38,809 bases of DNA from Rubrivivax sp. Lineage in GTDB: Bacteria > Pseudomonadota > Gammaproteobacteria > Burkholderiales > Burkholderiaceae_C. The DNA lies in contig JAJTDE010000024.1 of the NCBI GenBank assembly GCA_021298085.1, forward strand, positions 1 through 38,809, given 5' to 3'. Shown here piece by piece: positions 1 through 9,042 of this stretch (the stretch's first letter is position 1; every line of letters begins with the position of its first letter). The notes beneath the pieces are model-generated. The model made no database searches. It worked only from the letters and a program-made list of their open reading frames with translations, and was not told the origin of the DNA. The position numbers and the translations under genes were made by a program.

Positions 1-205
1 AAAAACCGGAAAACGCCTCTAACCTATTGATTTGTATACGGCGCGATGCCCGAAAAGGCGAAAAACGGGGGCAAAGTGTCGAACTCCGGTGAACCGGCCA
101 CCCGCGTCACCACGCGCATGGCGCGATGGTTCAAGACACGGGGCTACGCCGGGCGCCTGCCGCCCGCGGCCTTTCGGGCCCGCTTCACGCGCGGGGATTC
201 AGGCG

Positions 206-231
206 CCGGGGCCCTGAGGCAGGGCTCCCGG
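206..231 (-). terminator. Hairpin after the DUF1178 gene, possible transcript end
   Basis: An 11-bp inverted repeat with one bulged base (arms 206-216 and 220-231, 3-nt loop) lies about 10 bases beyond the DUF1178 stop codon on the minus strand. It has no T-run after it, so it may stabilise or process the 3' end rather than act as a classical intrinsic terminator. The rest of 1-241 holds no convincing gene. Bases 1-45 are AT-richer than their surroundings. Confidence 0.4.
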
Positions 232-241
232 ACAAGCGACC

Positions 242-736
242 TCACTGAACTGGGCCCTTCAGGGCCGCCGGCAAGGGCAGTGACACCACCTCGATGCCCT
301 CTTCCCGCAGCGCCTGGCGCTCATCGGCCGAGGTCACACCGCGGATGCCGCGGTCTTCGGTTTCGCCGTAATGCATGCGCCGCGCCTCTTCGGCAAAGCG
401 CTCGCCCACGTCTTCGGTGTTCGCCAGCACGTGCTGGACCGCCTGCACCCAGCGCTGGTGAAGATCACCCATCCGCTGCTGGGCCCGCGCATCGGGGCTG
501 GCGCCTGGCCCTTCGATCCGTCCGGCGGACCCCGGGGGCGCGGCCACCGCCCGCTCGGGCTCACGGGCCCCGGAGAGGTTCAGGCGCGGGGCGGAGGGCA
601 TGCGGGTGACCACCTTGTCGGCGCACAGCGGGCACTCGATCAGGCCGCGGCCGTTCTGGTCCAGAAAATCGTCTTCGGAGCCGAACCAGCCTTCAAATCC
701 ATGGCCGTTGGCGCAACGCAGGTTGAGAACTTTCAT
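242..736 (-). CDS. DUF1178 family protein, conserved hypothetical
   Basis: This encodes a 164-residue protein. The N-terminus (MKVLNLRCANGHGFEGWF) and the pairs C8/H12 and C35-x2-C38 look like a small zinc-ribbon, which is typical of DUF1178. The middle is low-complexity (Ala/Gly/Pro), followed by a charged helical part containing GERFAEEARRMHYGE. The start at 736 was chosen because the family begins at this MKV and the upstream extension in the same frame is non-conserved. It is the last gene of the run that follows nuoN, 20 bases after the Nudix gene. The family has no established function that I know of; a metal-binding role is an inference from the cysteines. Confidence 0.85.
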   Translation of the reverse strand: MKVLNLRCANGHGFEGWFGSEDDFLDQNGRGLIECPLCADKVVTRMPSAPRLNLSGAREPERAVAAPPGSAGRIEGPGASPDARAQQRMGDLHQRWVQAVQHVLANTEDVGERFAEEARRMHYGETEDRGIRGVTSADERQALREEGIEVVSLPLPAALKGPVQ

Positions 737-756
737 GTCTGCCCGCGATGATGCGC

Positions 757-1353
757 TCAATCCAAAGGCGTGATGGTTTGCCAGTCCAATGGCCAGGCGC
801 TGGCGCGCCACCGCGCCAACCACAGCAGGGCCAGCGCGGTCTTCATGTCCGGCATCTGGCCTTGTTGCAGCTGTTCCAGCAGCGCCTCCAGTGGCACCTC
901 GGCCACTTCCACAAACTCGCCTTCGTCCAGGCGGCTGGGCCCGGCGCGCAGCTCCCGGGCCACCCAGATCTCCATGGTTTCGGTGGAATAGGCGGCGGCA
1001 TTGTGGAACCCACCGAGGCGCGCCCACTGCCCCGCGGTGTAGCCCGTCTCTTCCTGCAGTTCACGCATGGCACAGGCCAGCACCGGTTCATTCGGGTCAC
1101 GCTTGCCGGCGGGAAGCTCCAGCAGGACCTGCCCTACCGGGTGGCGGTACTGCCGCACCATGACCACACGGCCATCGTCCATCAGCGGAATCACCGCCAC
1201 CGCACCCGGGTGCACGATGAACTCACGCGTCGCGGTGCTGCTGTCCGGCAGCGTCACCGTGTCCCGCACCACGTGCAGGTAGCTGCCACTCAGCCGCTCT
1301 TCACGGCGGATGAAATGCTCGGTCAGATGGGCGTCGAGCTTGGGGTTGGTCAT
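757..1353 (-). CDS. Nudix hydrolase, ADP-ribose pyrophosphatase type
   Basis: This 198-residue protein carries a complete Nudix box at about residues 83-105 (G-x5-E-x7-RE-x2-EE-x-G). It sits in a fold resembling ADP-ribose pyrophosphatases (VRQYRHPVGQVLLELPAGK before the box). The family hydrolyses ADP-ribose or related nucleoside diphosphate derivatives in a Mg-dependent reaction; the substrate here is inferred. The start MTNPKL at 1353 is preferred over one 10 codons upstream because the extra residues are not family-like. It lies 36 bases after nuoN in the same direction and may ride on the nuo transcript, where turning over ADP-ribose from NAD breakdown would fit an NADH-consuming complex (inference). 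Confidence 0.88.
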   Translation of the reverse strand: MTNPKLDAHLTEHFIRREERLSGSYLHVVRDTVTLPDSSTATREFIVHPGAVAVIPLMDDGRVVMVRQYRHPVGQVLLELPAGKRDPNEPVLACAMRELQEETGYTAGQWARLGGFHNAAAYSTETMEIWVARELRAGPSRLDEGEFVEVAEVPLEALLEQLQQGQMPDMKTALALLWLARWRASAWPLDWQTITPLD

Positions 1354-1389
1354 GGGCTGTGCCGGCGGGTAACGCCCAGGCACCCAGGT

Positions 1390-2871
1390 TCAGGTGCCCA
1401 GTGCCCGCACGATGGCGTCCCGGCACACACTCATCAGGCCGTCAGGCAGCAGGCCGAAAGCCAGCACCGCCACGCCGTTGAGCGCCAGCAGCGCCGATAC
1501 GCCCTGGCTGCGCACGGGCGCGGGATGGCCCGTGGGCTCGTCGAAATACATGACCTTGACCACCCGCAGGTAGTAGAAGGCACCCACCAGGCTCAGCAGC
1601 ACGGCCACCACGGCCAGCACGATGTAGCTGGTGACGTTGGTCGTCACCAGGGCCTGCAGCACGGCCAGCTTGCCGTAGAAGCCCACCATCGGCGGCACAC
1701 CGGCCAGCGAGAACATGAAGACCGCCATCACCCCCGCCAGCCAGGGTGCGCGCTTGGCCAGGCCGGCAAAATCCTGAATCTCTTCCGATTCAAAACCTTC
1801 GCGCGACAGGAACAGGATCAGCCCGAAGGTGCCCAGCGTGGTCAGCACGTAGGTGACCATGTAGAACATCGCCGAGCTGTAGGCGTTGGCGGCCGACAGC
1901 GTGTTGCCGCTGACCACACCGGCGCTGAGGCCCAGCACCACAAAGCCCATCTGCGCAATCGTCGAATAGGCCAGCATGCGCTTGAGGTTGGTCTGCGCAA
2001 TGGCGGCCAGGTTGCCCACCACCAGCGAGGCCACCCCCAGCACGATCAGCATGCGCTGCCAATCCACCGCCAAGCCCAGCATGCCTTCGACCAGGATGCG
2101 GATGGTGATGGCAAAGGCTGCCAGCTTGGGCGCCGCGCCGATCAGCATCGTCACCACCGTGGGGGCGCCGTGGTAGACGTCAGGCACCCACATGTGGAAT
2201 GGTGCGGCACCCAGCTTGAAGGCCAGGCCGGCCACCATGAAGACGGTGCCCAGCACCAGCACTTCCTTGTTGATGGTGCCCTTGGCGATCTGCTCGAAGA
2301 CCTTGGGAATCTCCAGCGAGCCGGTGGCGCCGTACATCATGGACATGCCGTAGAGCAGGAAGCCGCTGGCCAGCGCGCCCAGCACAAAGTACTTCATCGC
2401 CGCTTCGGTGGCCACGGCGTGGTCACGCCTGAGGGCCGTCAGCGCATACAGCGACAAGCTCATCACTTCCAGGCCCAGGTAAACCACCAGGAAGTGGTTG
2501 GCCGAGCACATCACCGAGATGCCCAGGTAGGAAAACAGCGTCAGGGTGAAGAACTCGCCCTTGAGCATGTCGCGCGACGCCAGGTAGGGCTGCGCATAGG
2601 CAATGGTGATCAGCGTGGCAAAGGCCGCGCACGCGGCCAGCAGGTGGCCCATCGGGTCGGTCACCACCAGGCCCTGCATGGCGTACAGCGTCAGGCCGCC
2701 CTGCAGGTACATCAGGTGCACCACGCCGACCACAAACAGGGTGCCTTGTGTCAGCCAGAAGGTCAGGCGACGGGCGGGGTCGGTGATGTAGAGGTCGACG
2801 ATGGCGATGACACAGGTCATCCCCAGCAGGACGATCTCGGGGTAGATGGCGAGCCAGTTCATGGACTGCAT
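1390..2871 (-). CDS. nuoN: NADH-quinone oxidoreductase subunit N
   Basis: This 493-residue, highly hydrophobic protein is a membrane-arm subunit of complex I and one of three antiporter-like subunits thought to move protons. The signature PFHMWVPDVYHGAPTVVT and the following APKLAAF lysine region match the Mrp-antiporter core. About 14 membrane helices are expected. The first ATG (2871) has a GGAG about 10 bases upstream; a second ATG three codons on (2862) is possible. It is the last nuo gene, 25 bases after nuoM. Confidence 0.97.
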   Translation of the reverse strand: MQSMNWLAIYPEIVLLGMTCVIAIVDLYITDPARRLTFWLTQGTLFVVGVVHLMYLQGGLTLYAMQGLVVTDPMGHLLAACAAFATLITIAYAQPYLASRDMLKGEFFTLTLFSYLGISVMCSANHFLVVYLGLEVMSLSLYALTALRRDHAVATEAAMKYFVLGALASGFLLYGMSMMYGATGSLEIPKVFEQIAKGTINKEVLVLGTVFMVAGLAFKLGAAPFHMWVPDVYHGAPTVVTMLIGAAPKLAAFAITIRILVEGMLGLAVDWQRMLIVLGVASLVVGNLAAIAQTNLKRMLAYSTIAQMGFVVLGLSAGVVSGNTLSAANAYSSAMFYMVTYVLTTLGTFGLILFLSREGFESEEIQDFAGLAKRAPWLAGVMAVFMFSLAGVPPMVGFYGKLAVLQALVTTNVTSYIVLAVVAVLLSLVGAFYYLRVVKVMYFDEPTGHPAPVRSQGVSALLALNGVAVLAFGLLPDGLMSVCRDAIVRALGT

Positions 2872-2896
2872 GGTGAGAGTTCTCCGCTGGCGGCCG

Positions 2897-4369
2897 TCAC
2901 AGCTTGCTGATCGCGATGTGCTTGAGCAGTTCCGTCACGGACACATGCATCACATCGGTGAAGGGCTTGGGGTAGACGCCCATGTAGAGCGTGGCGACGG
3001 CCAGCAGAGCCAACATGACAAATTCGCGGCTGTTGATGTCCGTCAGCGCCCTGACGTTGTCGTTGGCCACATCGCCAAAGTACACCCGCTTGACCATCCA
3101 CAGGGTGTAGGCGGCACCAAAGATGAGCGCCGTGGCAGCCAGCGCGCCCAGCCAGAAGTTGACCTTGACGGTGCCCAGGATGACCATCCACTCGCCCACA
3201 AACCCTGCCGTGCCGGGCAGGCCGCAGTTGGCCATCGCAAAGAACACCGCAAATGCCGTGAAGCGGGGCATGGTGTTGACCACGCCGCCGTAGGACGAGA
3301 TCTCGCGGCTGTGGACACGGTCATAGAGGACGCCGATGCACAGGAACATCGCGCCCGAGACAAAGCCGTGGCTGATCATCTGGACGATGCCGCCCGAGAC
3401 GCCGAGCTCGTTGAAGATGAAGAAGCCCAGCGTCACAAAACCCATGTGCGCCACGGACGAATACGCGACCAGCTTCTTCATGTCCTGCTGGACCAGCGCC
3501 ACCAGGCCGATGTAGATGACGGCCACCAGGCTCAGGCTGATGATGAACCAGTCCAGCTCGCGGCTGGCATCCGGCGCGATGGGCATGGAAAAGCGCAGGA
3601 AACCGTAGGCGCCCAGCTTCAGCATGATGGCCGCCAGCACCACCGAGCCCCCGGTGGGCGCCTCGACGTGGGCGTCGGGCAGCCATGTGTGCACCGGCCA
3701 CATCGGCACCTTGACGGAGAAGGCGGCAAAGAAGGCGAAGAACAGCAGCGTCTGCACATCCATCGGCAGCGGCAGCTTGTGCCAGGTGAGGATGTCGAAG
3801 CTGCCGCCGCTCTTGAAGTACAGGTACAGCAGGGCCACCAGCATCAGCAGCGAACCCAGCAGCGTGTACAGGAAGAACTTGAAGGCGGCATAGACCCGCC
3901 GCGGCCCGCCCCAGACGCCGATGATGATGTACATCGGGATCAGCGTGGCTTCGAAGAAGACGTAGAACAGCAAACCATCGAGTGCACTGAACACCCCGAT
4001 CATCAGGCCGGACAGGATCATGAAGGCGCCCATGTACTCATGGACACGCTCCGTCACCACCTCCCAGCCCGCGATCACCACGATGATGGTGATGAACGCC
4101 GTCAGCAGCACAAACCACACCGAGATGCCGTCCACACCCAGCTTGTAGGCCACGTTGAAACGCTCGATCCACAGCAGGTTCTCGGTGAACTGCATGGCGG
4201 CAGTGCCGGTGTCGAAGCCGCTGATCAGCGGAATCGTCACCAGGAAACTGGCGATGGCACCGATCAGCGCCACCCACCGCACGGTGCCGGCAAAGGCATC
4301 ACGGCCCACCGCCAGCAGCAGCACGCCGATCGTGATCGGCAGCCAGATGGCCACGCTCAGAAGACCCAT
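2897..4369 (-). CDS. nuoM: NADH-quinone oxidoreductase subunit M
   Basis: This 490-residue polytopic membrane protein is an antiporter-like proton-pumping subunit of complex I. The proton-channel signature PVHTWLPDAHVEAPTGGSV followed by AAIMLKLGAYG is intact, including the conserved lysine. The N-terminal segment holds the conserved glutamate region (NLLWIERFNVAYKLGVDGIS). Length is normal. It lies between nuoL (65-base gap) and nuoN (25-base gap). Confidence 0.97.
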   Translation of the reverse strand: MGLLSVAIWLPITIGVLLLAVGRDAFAGTVRWVALIGAIASFLVTIPLISGFDTGTAAMQFTENLLWIERFNVAYKLGVDGISVWFVLLTAFITIIVVIAGWEVVTERVHEYMGAFMILSGLMIGVFSALDGLLFYVFFEATLIPMYIIIGVWGGPRRVYAAFKFFLYTLLGSLLMLVALLYLYFKSGGSFDILTWHKLPLPMDVQTLLFFAFFAAFSVKVPMWPVHTWLPDAHVEAPTGGSVVLAAIMLKLGAYGFLRFSMPIAPDASRELDWFIISLSLVAVIYIGLVALVQQDMKKLVAYSSVAHMGFVTLGFFIFNELGVSGGIVQMISHGFVSGAMFLCIGVLYDRVHSREISSYGGVVNTMPRFTAFAVFFAMANCGLPGTAGFVGEWMVILGTVKVNFWLGALAATALIFGAAYTLWMVKRVYFGDVANDNVRALTDINSREFVMLALLAVATLYMGVYPKPFTDVMHVSVTELLKHIAISKL

Positions 4370-4434
4370 GTTGTTGTTCTCCGCCTATGTCGTCTCGAGG
4401 GTTCGGTTGACCCGGTGTTCATGGGCTGCGTGCA

Positions 4435-6468
4435 TCACACACCCAGCGCCTTGCTCAGGTAGGGCCACAGCTGCCAGGTGAGCAGGCCGAAGATGCCCAG
4501 CACCATCACCAGCGCATACCAGTACAGCTGGCCAGTCTGGAACAGGCGCGTCAGGCCGGCAAAGACACCCACGACGCGGGCTGACCCGTTGACGATGGCG
4601 CCGTCGATGACACCGACGTCACCGACCTTCCACAGGCCCGTGCCCAGCAGGCGCGAGCCAGCGGCCAGCACCTTTTCGTTGAAGGCGTCGAAGTAGTACT
4701 TGTTCTCGAGCACGCGCACCACTGGGCTCAGCGCCTTGGCGATGGCCGCCGGCACCGACGGCGCCTTCAGGTACATCCACCACGACAACGCCACACCGGC
4801 CACGGCCAGCCAGAACGGCAGCGTCTGCAGTCCGTGCACGGCCATGGCCGCGGCACCATGGAAATGCTGCTGAAGGTCTTGCATGGCGCCGTGAAGGCTG
4901 CCATTGACAACCACGGCGTCCTTGAGGAAATCACCAAACAGCAAGGGCTGGATCGTCAGGTAGCCGATGATGACCGAGGGAATGGCCAGCGCCACCAACG
5001 GCACCCACACCACCCACGGCGACTCGTGCGGCACATGCGGCTCGTGGTGGCCGTGGCCGTCGTCGTGGTGGTCGTGCTCGCCCGGGAAGGGCTTGTGCCG
5101 GAAGTTTTCAGGCCCGTGGAAGACCAGGAAGTACATCCTGAAGGAATAGAACGCGGTGATGAACACACCCGCCACCACGGCCACGTAGGCAAAGCCTGCC
5201 GCCGGCAGCTGGCTGGCGTGCACCGCCAGGATGATGCTGTCCTTGCTGTAGAAGCCGCTGAAAAACGGCGTGCCGATCAAGGCCAGCGAACCCAGCAGCG
5301 AGGTGATCCAGGTGATGGGCATGTACTTGCGCAGGCCGCCCATGTTGCGGATGTCCTGGTCATGGTGCATGCCGATGATGACCGAGCCCGCACCGAGAAA
5401 CAGCAGCGCCTTGAAGAAGGCATGGGTCATCAGGTGGAAGACCGCCACCGAATAGGCCGACACGCCCAGCGCCACCGTCATGTAGCCCAACTGCGACAGC
5501 GTGGAATACGCCACCACCCGCTTGATGTCGTTCTGGATGATGCCCAGGAAGCCCATGAACAGCGCCGTGATGGCGCCAATCACCAGCACGAAGTTGAGCG
5601 CCGTGTCTGACAGCTCAAACAAGGGGCTCATGCGCGTGACCATGAAGATGCCGGCCGTCACCATGGTCGCGGCGTGGATCAGCGCGGAAATGGGGGTGGG
5701 GCCTTCCATGGAATCGGGCAGCCACACGTGCAGCGGCACCTGGGCGCTCTTGCCCATCGCGCCGATGAACAGGCAGATGCAGATCACGGTGATCAGCATC
5801 CAGTCGGTTCCCGGAAAGCCCAGCTTGCCCAGATCACCGGCCTTGGCAAAGACCTCGGTGTAGTTGAGTGAGCCGGTGTAGGCCAGGATCAGACCGATGC
5901 CCAGGATGAAGCCGAAATCACCCACCCGGTTGACCAGGAACGCCTTCATGTTCGCAAAGATGGCCGTGGGCTTCTTGTACCAGAAGCCGATCAGCAGGTA
6001 GCTCACCAGGCCCACCGCTTCCCAGCCGAAGAACAGCTGCAGGAAGTTGTTGCTCATCACGAGCATCAGCATCGAGAAGGTGAACAGCGAGATGTAGCTG
6101 AAAAAGCGCTGGTAGCCGTCGTCCTCTTCCATGTAGCCGATGGTGTAGATGTGCACCATCAGCGACACGAAGGTCACCACGCACATCATCATCGCCGTCA
6201 GGCCATCGACCATGAAGCCGATTTCCATCTTCAGGCCGCCCAGCACCATCCATTCGTAGAGGGTGGCATTGAAGCGAGCACCGGCGACGACGTCCTTCAG
6301 CGTGAGCGCCGAGGCCACAAAGGCCACGCCGACGCCCAGGATGGTGGCCCAATGGGCGCCGGCACGCCCGATCTGCTTGCCAAAGAAGCCTGCCAGGATG
6401 GCGCCCACCAGGGGCGCAAAGGCCGCGGTGAGCAGCAGGTTCTGGGAAAGGGTTGCGCTGGTAGACAT
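4435..6468 (-). CDS. nuoL: NADH-quinone oxidoreductase subunit L
   Basis: This 677-residue protein is the distal antiporter-like subunit of the complex I membrane arm, including the long lateral C-terminal helix region. The core motif VPLHVWLPDSMEGPTPIS followed by ALIHAATMVTAG is intact. An unusual histidine- and aspartate-rich stretch (eight His in under 20 residues, around 5028-5080) sits in a loop between membrane segments, just before HESPWVVWVPL. It starts at 6468, five bases after nuoK. Confidence 0.97.
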   Translation of the reverse strand: MSTSATLSQNLLLTAAFAPLVGAILAGFFGKQIGRAGAHWATILGVGVAFVASALTLKDVVAGARFNATLYEWMVLGGLKMEIGFMVDGLTAMMMCVVTFVSLMVHIYTIGYMEEDDGYQRFFSYISLFTFSMLMLVMSNNFLQLFFGWEAVGLVSYLLIGFWYKKPTAIFANMKAFLVNRVGDFGFILGIGLILAYTGSLNYTEVFAKAGDLGKLGFPGTDWMLITVICICLFIGAMGKSAQVPLHVWLPDSMEGPTPISALIHAATMVTAGIFMVTRMSPLFELSDTALNFVLVIGAITALFMGFLGIIQNDIKRVVAYSTLSQLGYMTVALGVSAYSVAVFHLMTHAFFKALLFLGAGSVIIGMHHDQDIRNMGGLRKYMPITWITSLLGSLALIGTPFFSGFYSKDSIILAVHASQLPAAGFAYVAVVAGVFITAFYSFRMYFLVFHGPENFRHKPFPGEHDHHDDGHGHHEPHVPHESPWVVWVPLVALAIPSVIIGYLTIQPLLFGDFLKDAVVVNGSLHGAMQDLQQHFHGAAAMAVHGLQTLPFWLAVAGVALSWWMYLKAPSVPAAIAKALSPVVRVLENKYYFDAFNEKVLAAGSRLLGTGLWKVGDVGVIDGAIVNGSARVVGVFAGLTRLFQTGQLYWYALVMVLGIFGLLTWQLWPYLSKALGV

Positions 6469-6473
6469 CGTTC

Positions 6474-6782
6474 TTATCCCTGCAGGGCGTCCAGTTCCTG
6501 AACGTCCACGGTCGAACGGTTGCGGAACAGCACCACCAGGATGGCCAGGCCAATGGCCGATTCAGCCGCCGCCACGGTGAGGATGAAAAACACGAAGACC
6601 TGACCGGCCATGTCGCCCAGGAAGTGCGAGAAGGCGATGAAGTTCATGTTGACCGCGAGCAGCATGAGCTCAATGGCCATCAGCAGCACGATCAGGTTGT
6701 GGCGGTTGAGGAAGATGCCGATGACCGACAGCGCAAACAGCACGCCGCCCAGCGACAGGAAGTGTCCGAGTGTGAGTGTCAT
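6474..6782 (-). CDS. nuoK: NADH-quinone oxidoreductase subunit K
   Basis: This 102-residue protein has three membrane helices and is a small membrane-arm subunit of complex I. The two buried glutamates important for proton transfer are visible in [16 protein letters not shown] and [12 protein letters not shown]. Its ATG overlaps the nuoJ stop by 4 bases (ATGA), implying translational coupling. Confidence 0.97.
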   Translation of the reverse strand: MTLTLGHFLSLGGVLFALSVIGIFLNRHNLIVLLMAIELMLLAVNMNFIAFSHFLGDMAGQVFVFFILTVAAAESAIGLAILVVLFRNRSTVDVQELDALQG

Positions 6783-7423
6783 GACTTGGGCCCCTCCTGC
6801 CCAGTGCCCGCGGTACCGGACGGTGTCTCCACCGTCGGCGCCATCTTCACCAGGCGCACGCGGTCGGCCTTCTTGGCCTTGACCTGTTCTCCCGGGTCCT
6901 GGTAGCGGCTGTCCTTGCGTTCACGCAGCGTCAGCGCAATCGCCGCGATGATGGCCACCAGCAGCAGCACGGCCGCCAGCTGCAGCGGGTAGAGGTAATC
7001 GGTATAGATCTCGATGCCCAGCAGCTTCGTGTTGCCCATCTGCACCGCGGCGGGGCTCAGCGCCGGCGCCTCGGTCTGACGGTGGCCGCGCATCAGCACC
7101 AGTGCCATCTCCACGGCAATCACTGCGCCGATGACGCCAGCCAGCGGAAAGTGCTTCCAGAAGCCATCGCGGAAGGCATCGCTCTTGATGTCCAGCATCA
7201 TCACGACAAACAGGAACAGCACCATCACCGCGCCCACGTAGACCAGCACCAGCGCAATCGCCAGGAACTCGGCCTGCAGCAGCATCCAGACACAGGCGGC
7301 GCTGAAGAAGGCCAGCACCAGGTAGAGGGCCGCATGCACGGTGCTGCGGGCGGTGATGACCCGGAAGGCTGCAAAGAGCAGCACTGCCGAGAACACATAG
7401 AACATGGCGGTGGTGGAGTTCAT
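6779..7423 (-). CDS. nuoJ: NADH-quinone oxidoreductase subunit J
   Basis: This 214-residue subunit has about five membrane helices in the first 165 residues (for example [16 protein letters not shown], the conserved helix containing the pi-bulge region). A hydrophilic C-terminal tail of about 50 residues follows ([22 protein letters not shown] onward), longer than in many homologues. It overlaps nuoK by 4 bases. Confidence 0.96.
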   Translation of the reverse strand: MNSTTAMFYVFSAVLLFAAFRVITARSTVHAALYLVLAFFSAACVWMLLQAEFLAIALVLVYVGAVMVLFLFVVMMLDIKSDAFRDGFWKHFPLAGVIGAVIAVEMALVLMRGHRQTEAPALSPAAVQMGNTKLLGIEIYTDYLYPLQLAAVLLLVAIIAAIALTLRERKDSRYQDPGEQVKAKKADRVRLVKMAPTVETPSGTAGTGQEGPKS

Positions 7424-7462
7424 CGCTCGTGATCGTGGTGGCGCGTCGGTGGCGGCCTCACC

Positions 7463-7948
7463 TCAGCGGTAAGGGGCGTCCGCCGCGCGGTTGGCGGCAA
7501 TCTCTTGTTCGTAGCGATCACCCACGGCCAGCAACATGTCCTTGGTGAAGTACAGGTCACCGCGCTTTTCGCCGTGGTATTCAAAGTGGTGGGTCTCGAC
7601 AATCGAATCCACCGGACAGCTCTCTTCGCAGAAGCCGCAGAAGATGCACTTGGTGAGGTCGATGTCGTAGCGCGTCGTGCGGCGCGAACCATCGGCCCGC
7701 ACGGTCGATTCGATGGTGATGGCCATCGCCGGGCAGACCGCTTCGCACAGCTTGCAGGCAATGCAGCGTTCTTCACCGTTCTCGTAGCGGCGCAGTGCGT
7801 GCAGGCCCCGGAAACGCGGCGACAGCGGCGTCTTCTCTTCCGGGAACTGCACCGTGATGGTCTTGGAGAGGAAGTGCCGGCCGGTCAGGGCCAGGCCCTT
7901 GAACAGCTCGGTGAGCATGAAGCTCTGCAGGACGTCCTTGATGGCCAT
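7463..7948 (-). CDS. nuoI: NADH-quinone oxidoreductase subunit I (two 4Fe-4S clusters)
   Basis: This 161-residue peripheral subunit carries clusters N6a and N6b and links NuoG to NuoB in the electron path. Both C-x2-C-x2-C-x3-CP motifs are intact: C62/C65/C68/C72 and C101/C104/C107/C111. An amphipathic N-terminal helix ([19 protein letters not shown]) anchors it to the membrane in known structures. It lies between nuoH (26-base gap) and nuoJ (39-base gap). Confidence 0.97.
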   Translation of the reverse strand: MAIKDVLQSFMLTELFKGLALTGRHFLSKTITVQFPEEKTPLSPRFRGLHALRRYENGEERCIACKLCEAVCPAMAITIESTVRADGSRRTTRYDIDLTKCIFCGFCEESCPVDSIVETHHFEYHGEKRGDLYFTKDMLLAVGDRYEQEIAANRAADAPYR

Positions 7949-7974
7949 GGTGGTAATCCTTCAGTCCTTGGGGT

Positions 7975-9042
7975 TCACTGCCAGATATTCCAGGGCGAGT
8001 GGATCCAGAACGCCACCACCACCAGCCAGACCAGCGTGATGGGGATGAAGATCTTCCAGCCCAGGCGCATGATCTGGTCGTAGCGGTACCGCGGGAACGA
8101 CGCGCGTACCCACAGGAACATGGTCACCACCAGGAAGGTCTTGATGGCCAGCCAGATCCAGCCGGGAATCCAGTTGAAGACCGCGCTGTCGATGGGGGGC
8201 AGCCAGCCCCCCAGGAACAGGATCACGCACAACATCGACACGAGGATCATGTTGGCGTACTCGGCCAGGAAGAACATGGCAAACGACATGCCCGAGTACT
8301 CGATCATGTGGCCGGCCACGATCTCGGATTCACCTTCCACCACGTCGAACGGGTGGCGGTTGGTTTCGGCCAGGCCCGAGATGAAGTAGACGACGAAGAT
8401 CGGCAGCAGCGGCAGCCAGTTCCAGCTCAGGAAGTTCAGGCCCATGTCGGCGAAGGTGCCCTTGTCCTGCGCCATGACGATGTCCGTCATGTTCATGCTG
8501 GCCGACACCATCAGCACCACCACCAGGGCAAAGCCCATGGCGATCTCGTAGCTGACCATCTGCGCCGAGGCGCGCAACGCGCCCAGGAAGGCGTACTTCG
8601 AGTTCGACGCCCAGCCGGCGATGATCACGCCATAGACCTCCAGCGAGGTGATGGCCATCAGGAACAGCAGGCCGGCATTGACATTGGCCAAGGCCACATC
8701 AGGGCCAAACGGGATGACCGCCCAGGCCGCCAGCGCCGGCATGATGGTCATGATGGGGCCGAGGAAAAACAGGCCCTTGCTGGCTGCCGTGGGGCGGATG
8801 ATTTCCTTGAAGATCAGCTTGACGGCGTCGGCGATCGGGGTCAGCAGGCCCATGGGGCCCACGCGGTTGGGGCCCGGCCGCACCTGGGTACGGCCAATCG
8901 CCTTGCGTTCCCACAGCGTCAGGTAGGCCACGCAGCCCATCAGCGGCAGCAGCACGCAGATGATCTTGATCAGGCTCCAGATGATCAGCCAGAGGGTCGG
9001 GCCGAAGAAGCCCTGCCCGGCGGTCCAGATGGTTTCGATCAT
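7975..9042 (-). CDS. nuoH: NADH-quinone oxidoreductase subunit H
   Basis: This 355-residue, eight-helix membrane subunit forms much of the quinone chamber. The conserved cytoplasmic loops are present: [20 protein letters not shown] and [20 protein letters not shown], the acidic loop near the quinone site. Its ATG overlaps the nuoG stop by 4 bases (9039-9042). Confidence 0.97.
   Translation of the reverse strand: MIETIWTAGQGFFGPTLWLIIWSLIKIICVLLPLMGCVAYLTLWERKAIGRTQVRPGPNRVGPMGLLTPIADAVKLIFKEIIRPTAASKGLFFLGPIMTIMPALAAWAVIPFGPDVALANVNAGLLFLMAITSLEVYGVIIAGWASNSKYAFLGALRASAQMVSYEIAMGFALVVVLMVSASMNMTDIVMAQDKGTFADMGLNFLSWNWLPLLPIFVVYFISGLAETNRHPFDVVEGESEIVAGHMIEYSGMSFAMFFLAEYANMILVSMLCVILFLGGWLPPIDSAVFNWIPGWIWLAIKTFLVVTMFLWVRASFPRYRYDQIMRLGWKIFIPITLVWLVVVAFWIHSPWNIWQ

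Noticed and set aside
1-45. AT-richer stretch with TAACCTATTGATTTGTAT, reminiscent of sequences beside integrase attachment sites
   Set aside because: No integrase, tRNA end or repeat partner is present in the window; resemblance alone is too weak.
46-609. Plus-strand frame of 187 codons at the window start
   Set aside because: More than half is antisense to the DUF1178 gene, the composition is Pro/Arg/Ala-rich shadow coding, and no Shine-Dalgarno or domain is visible.
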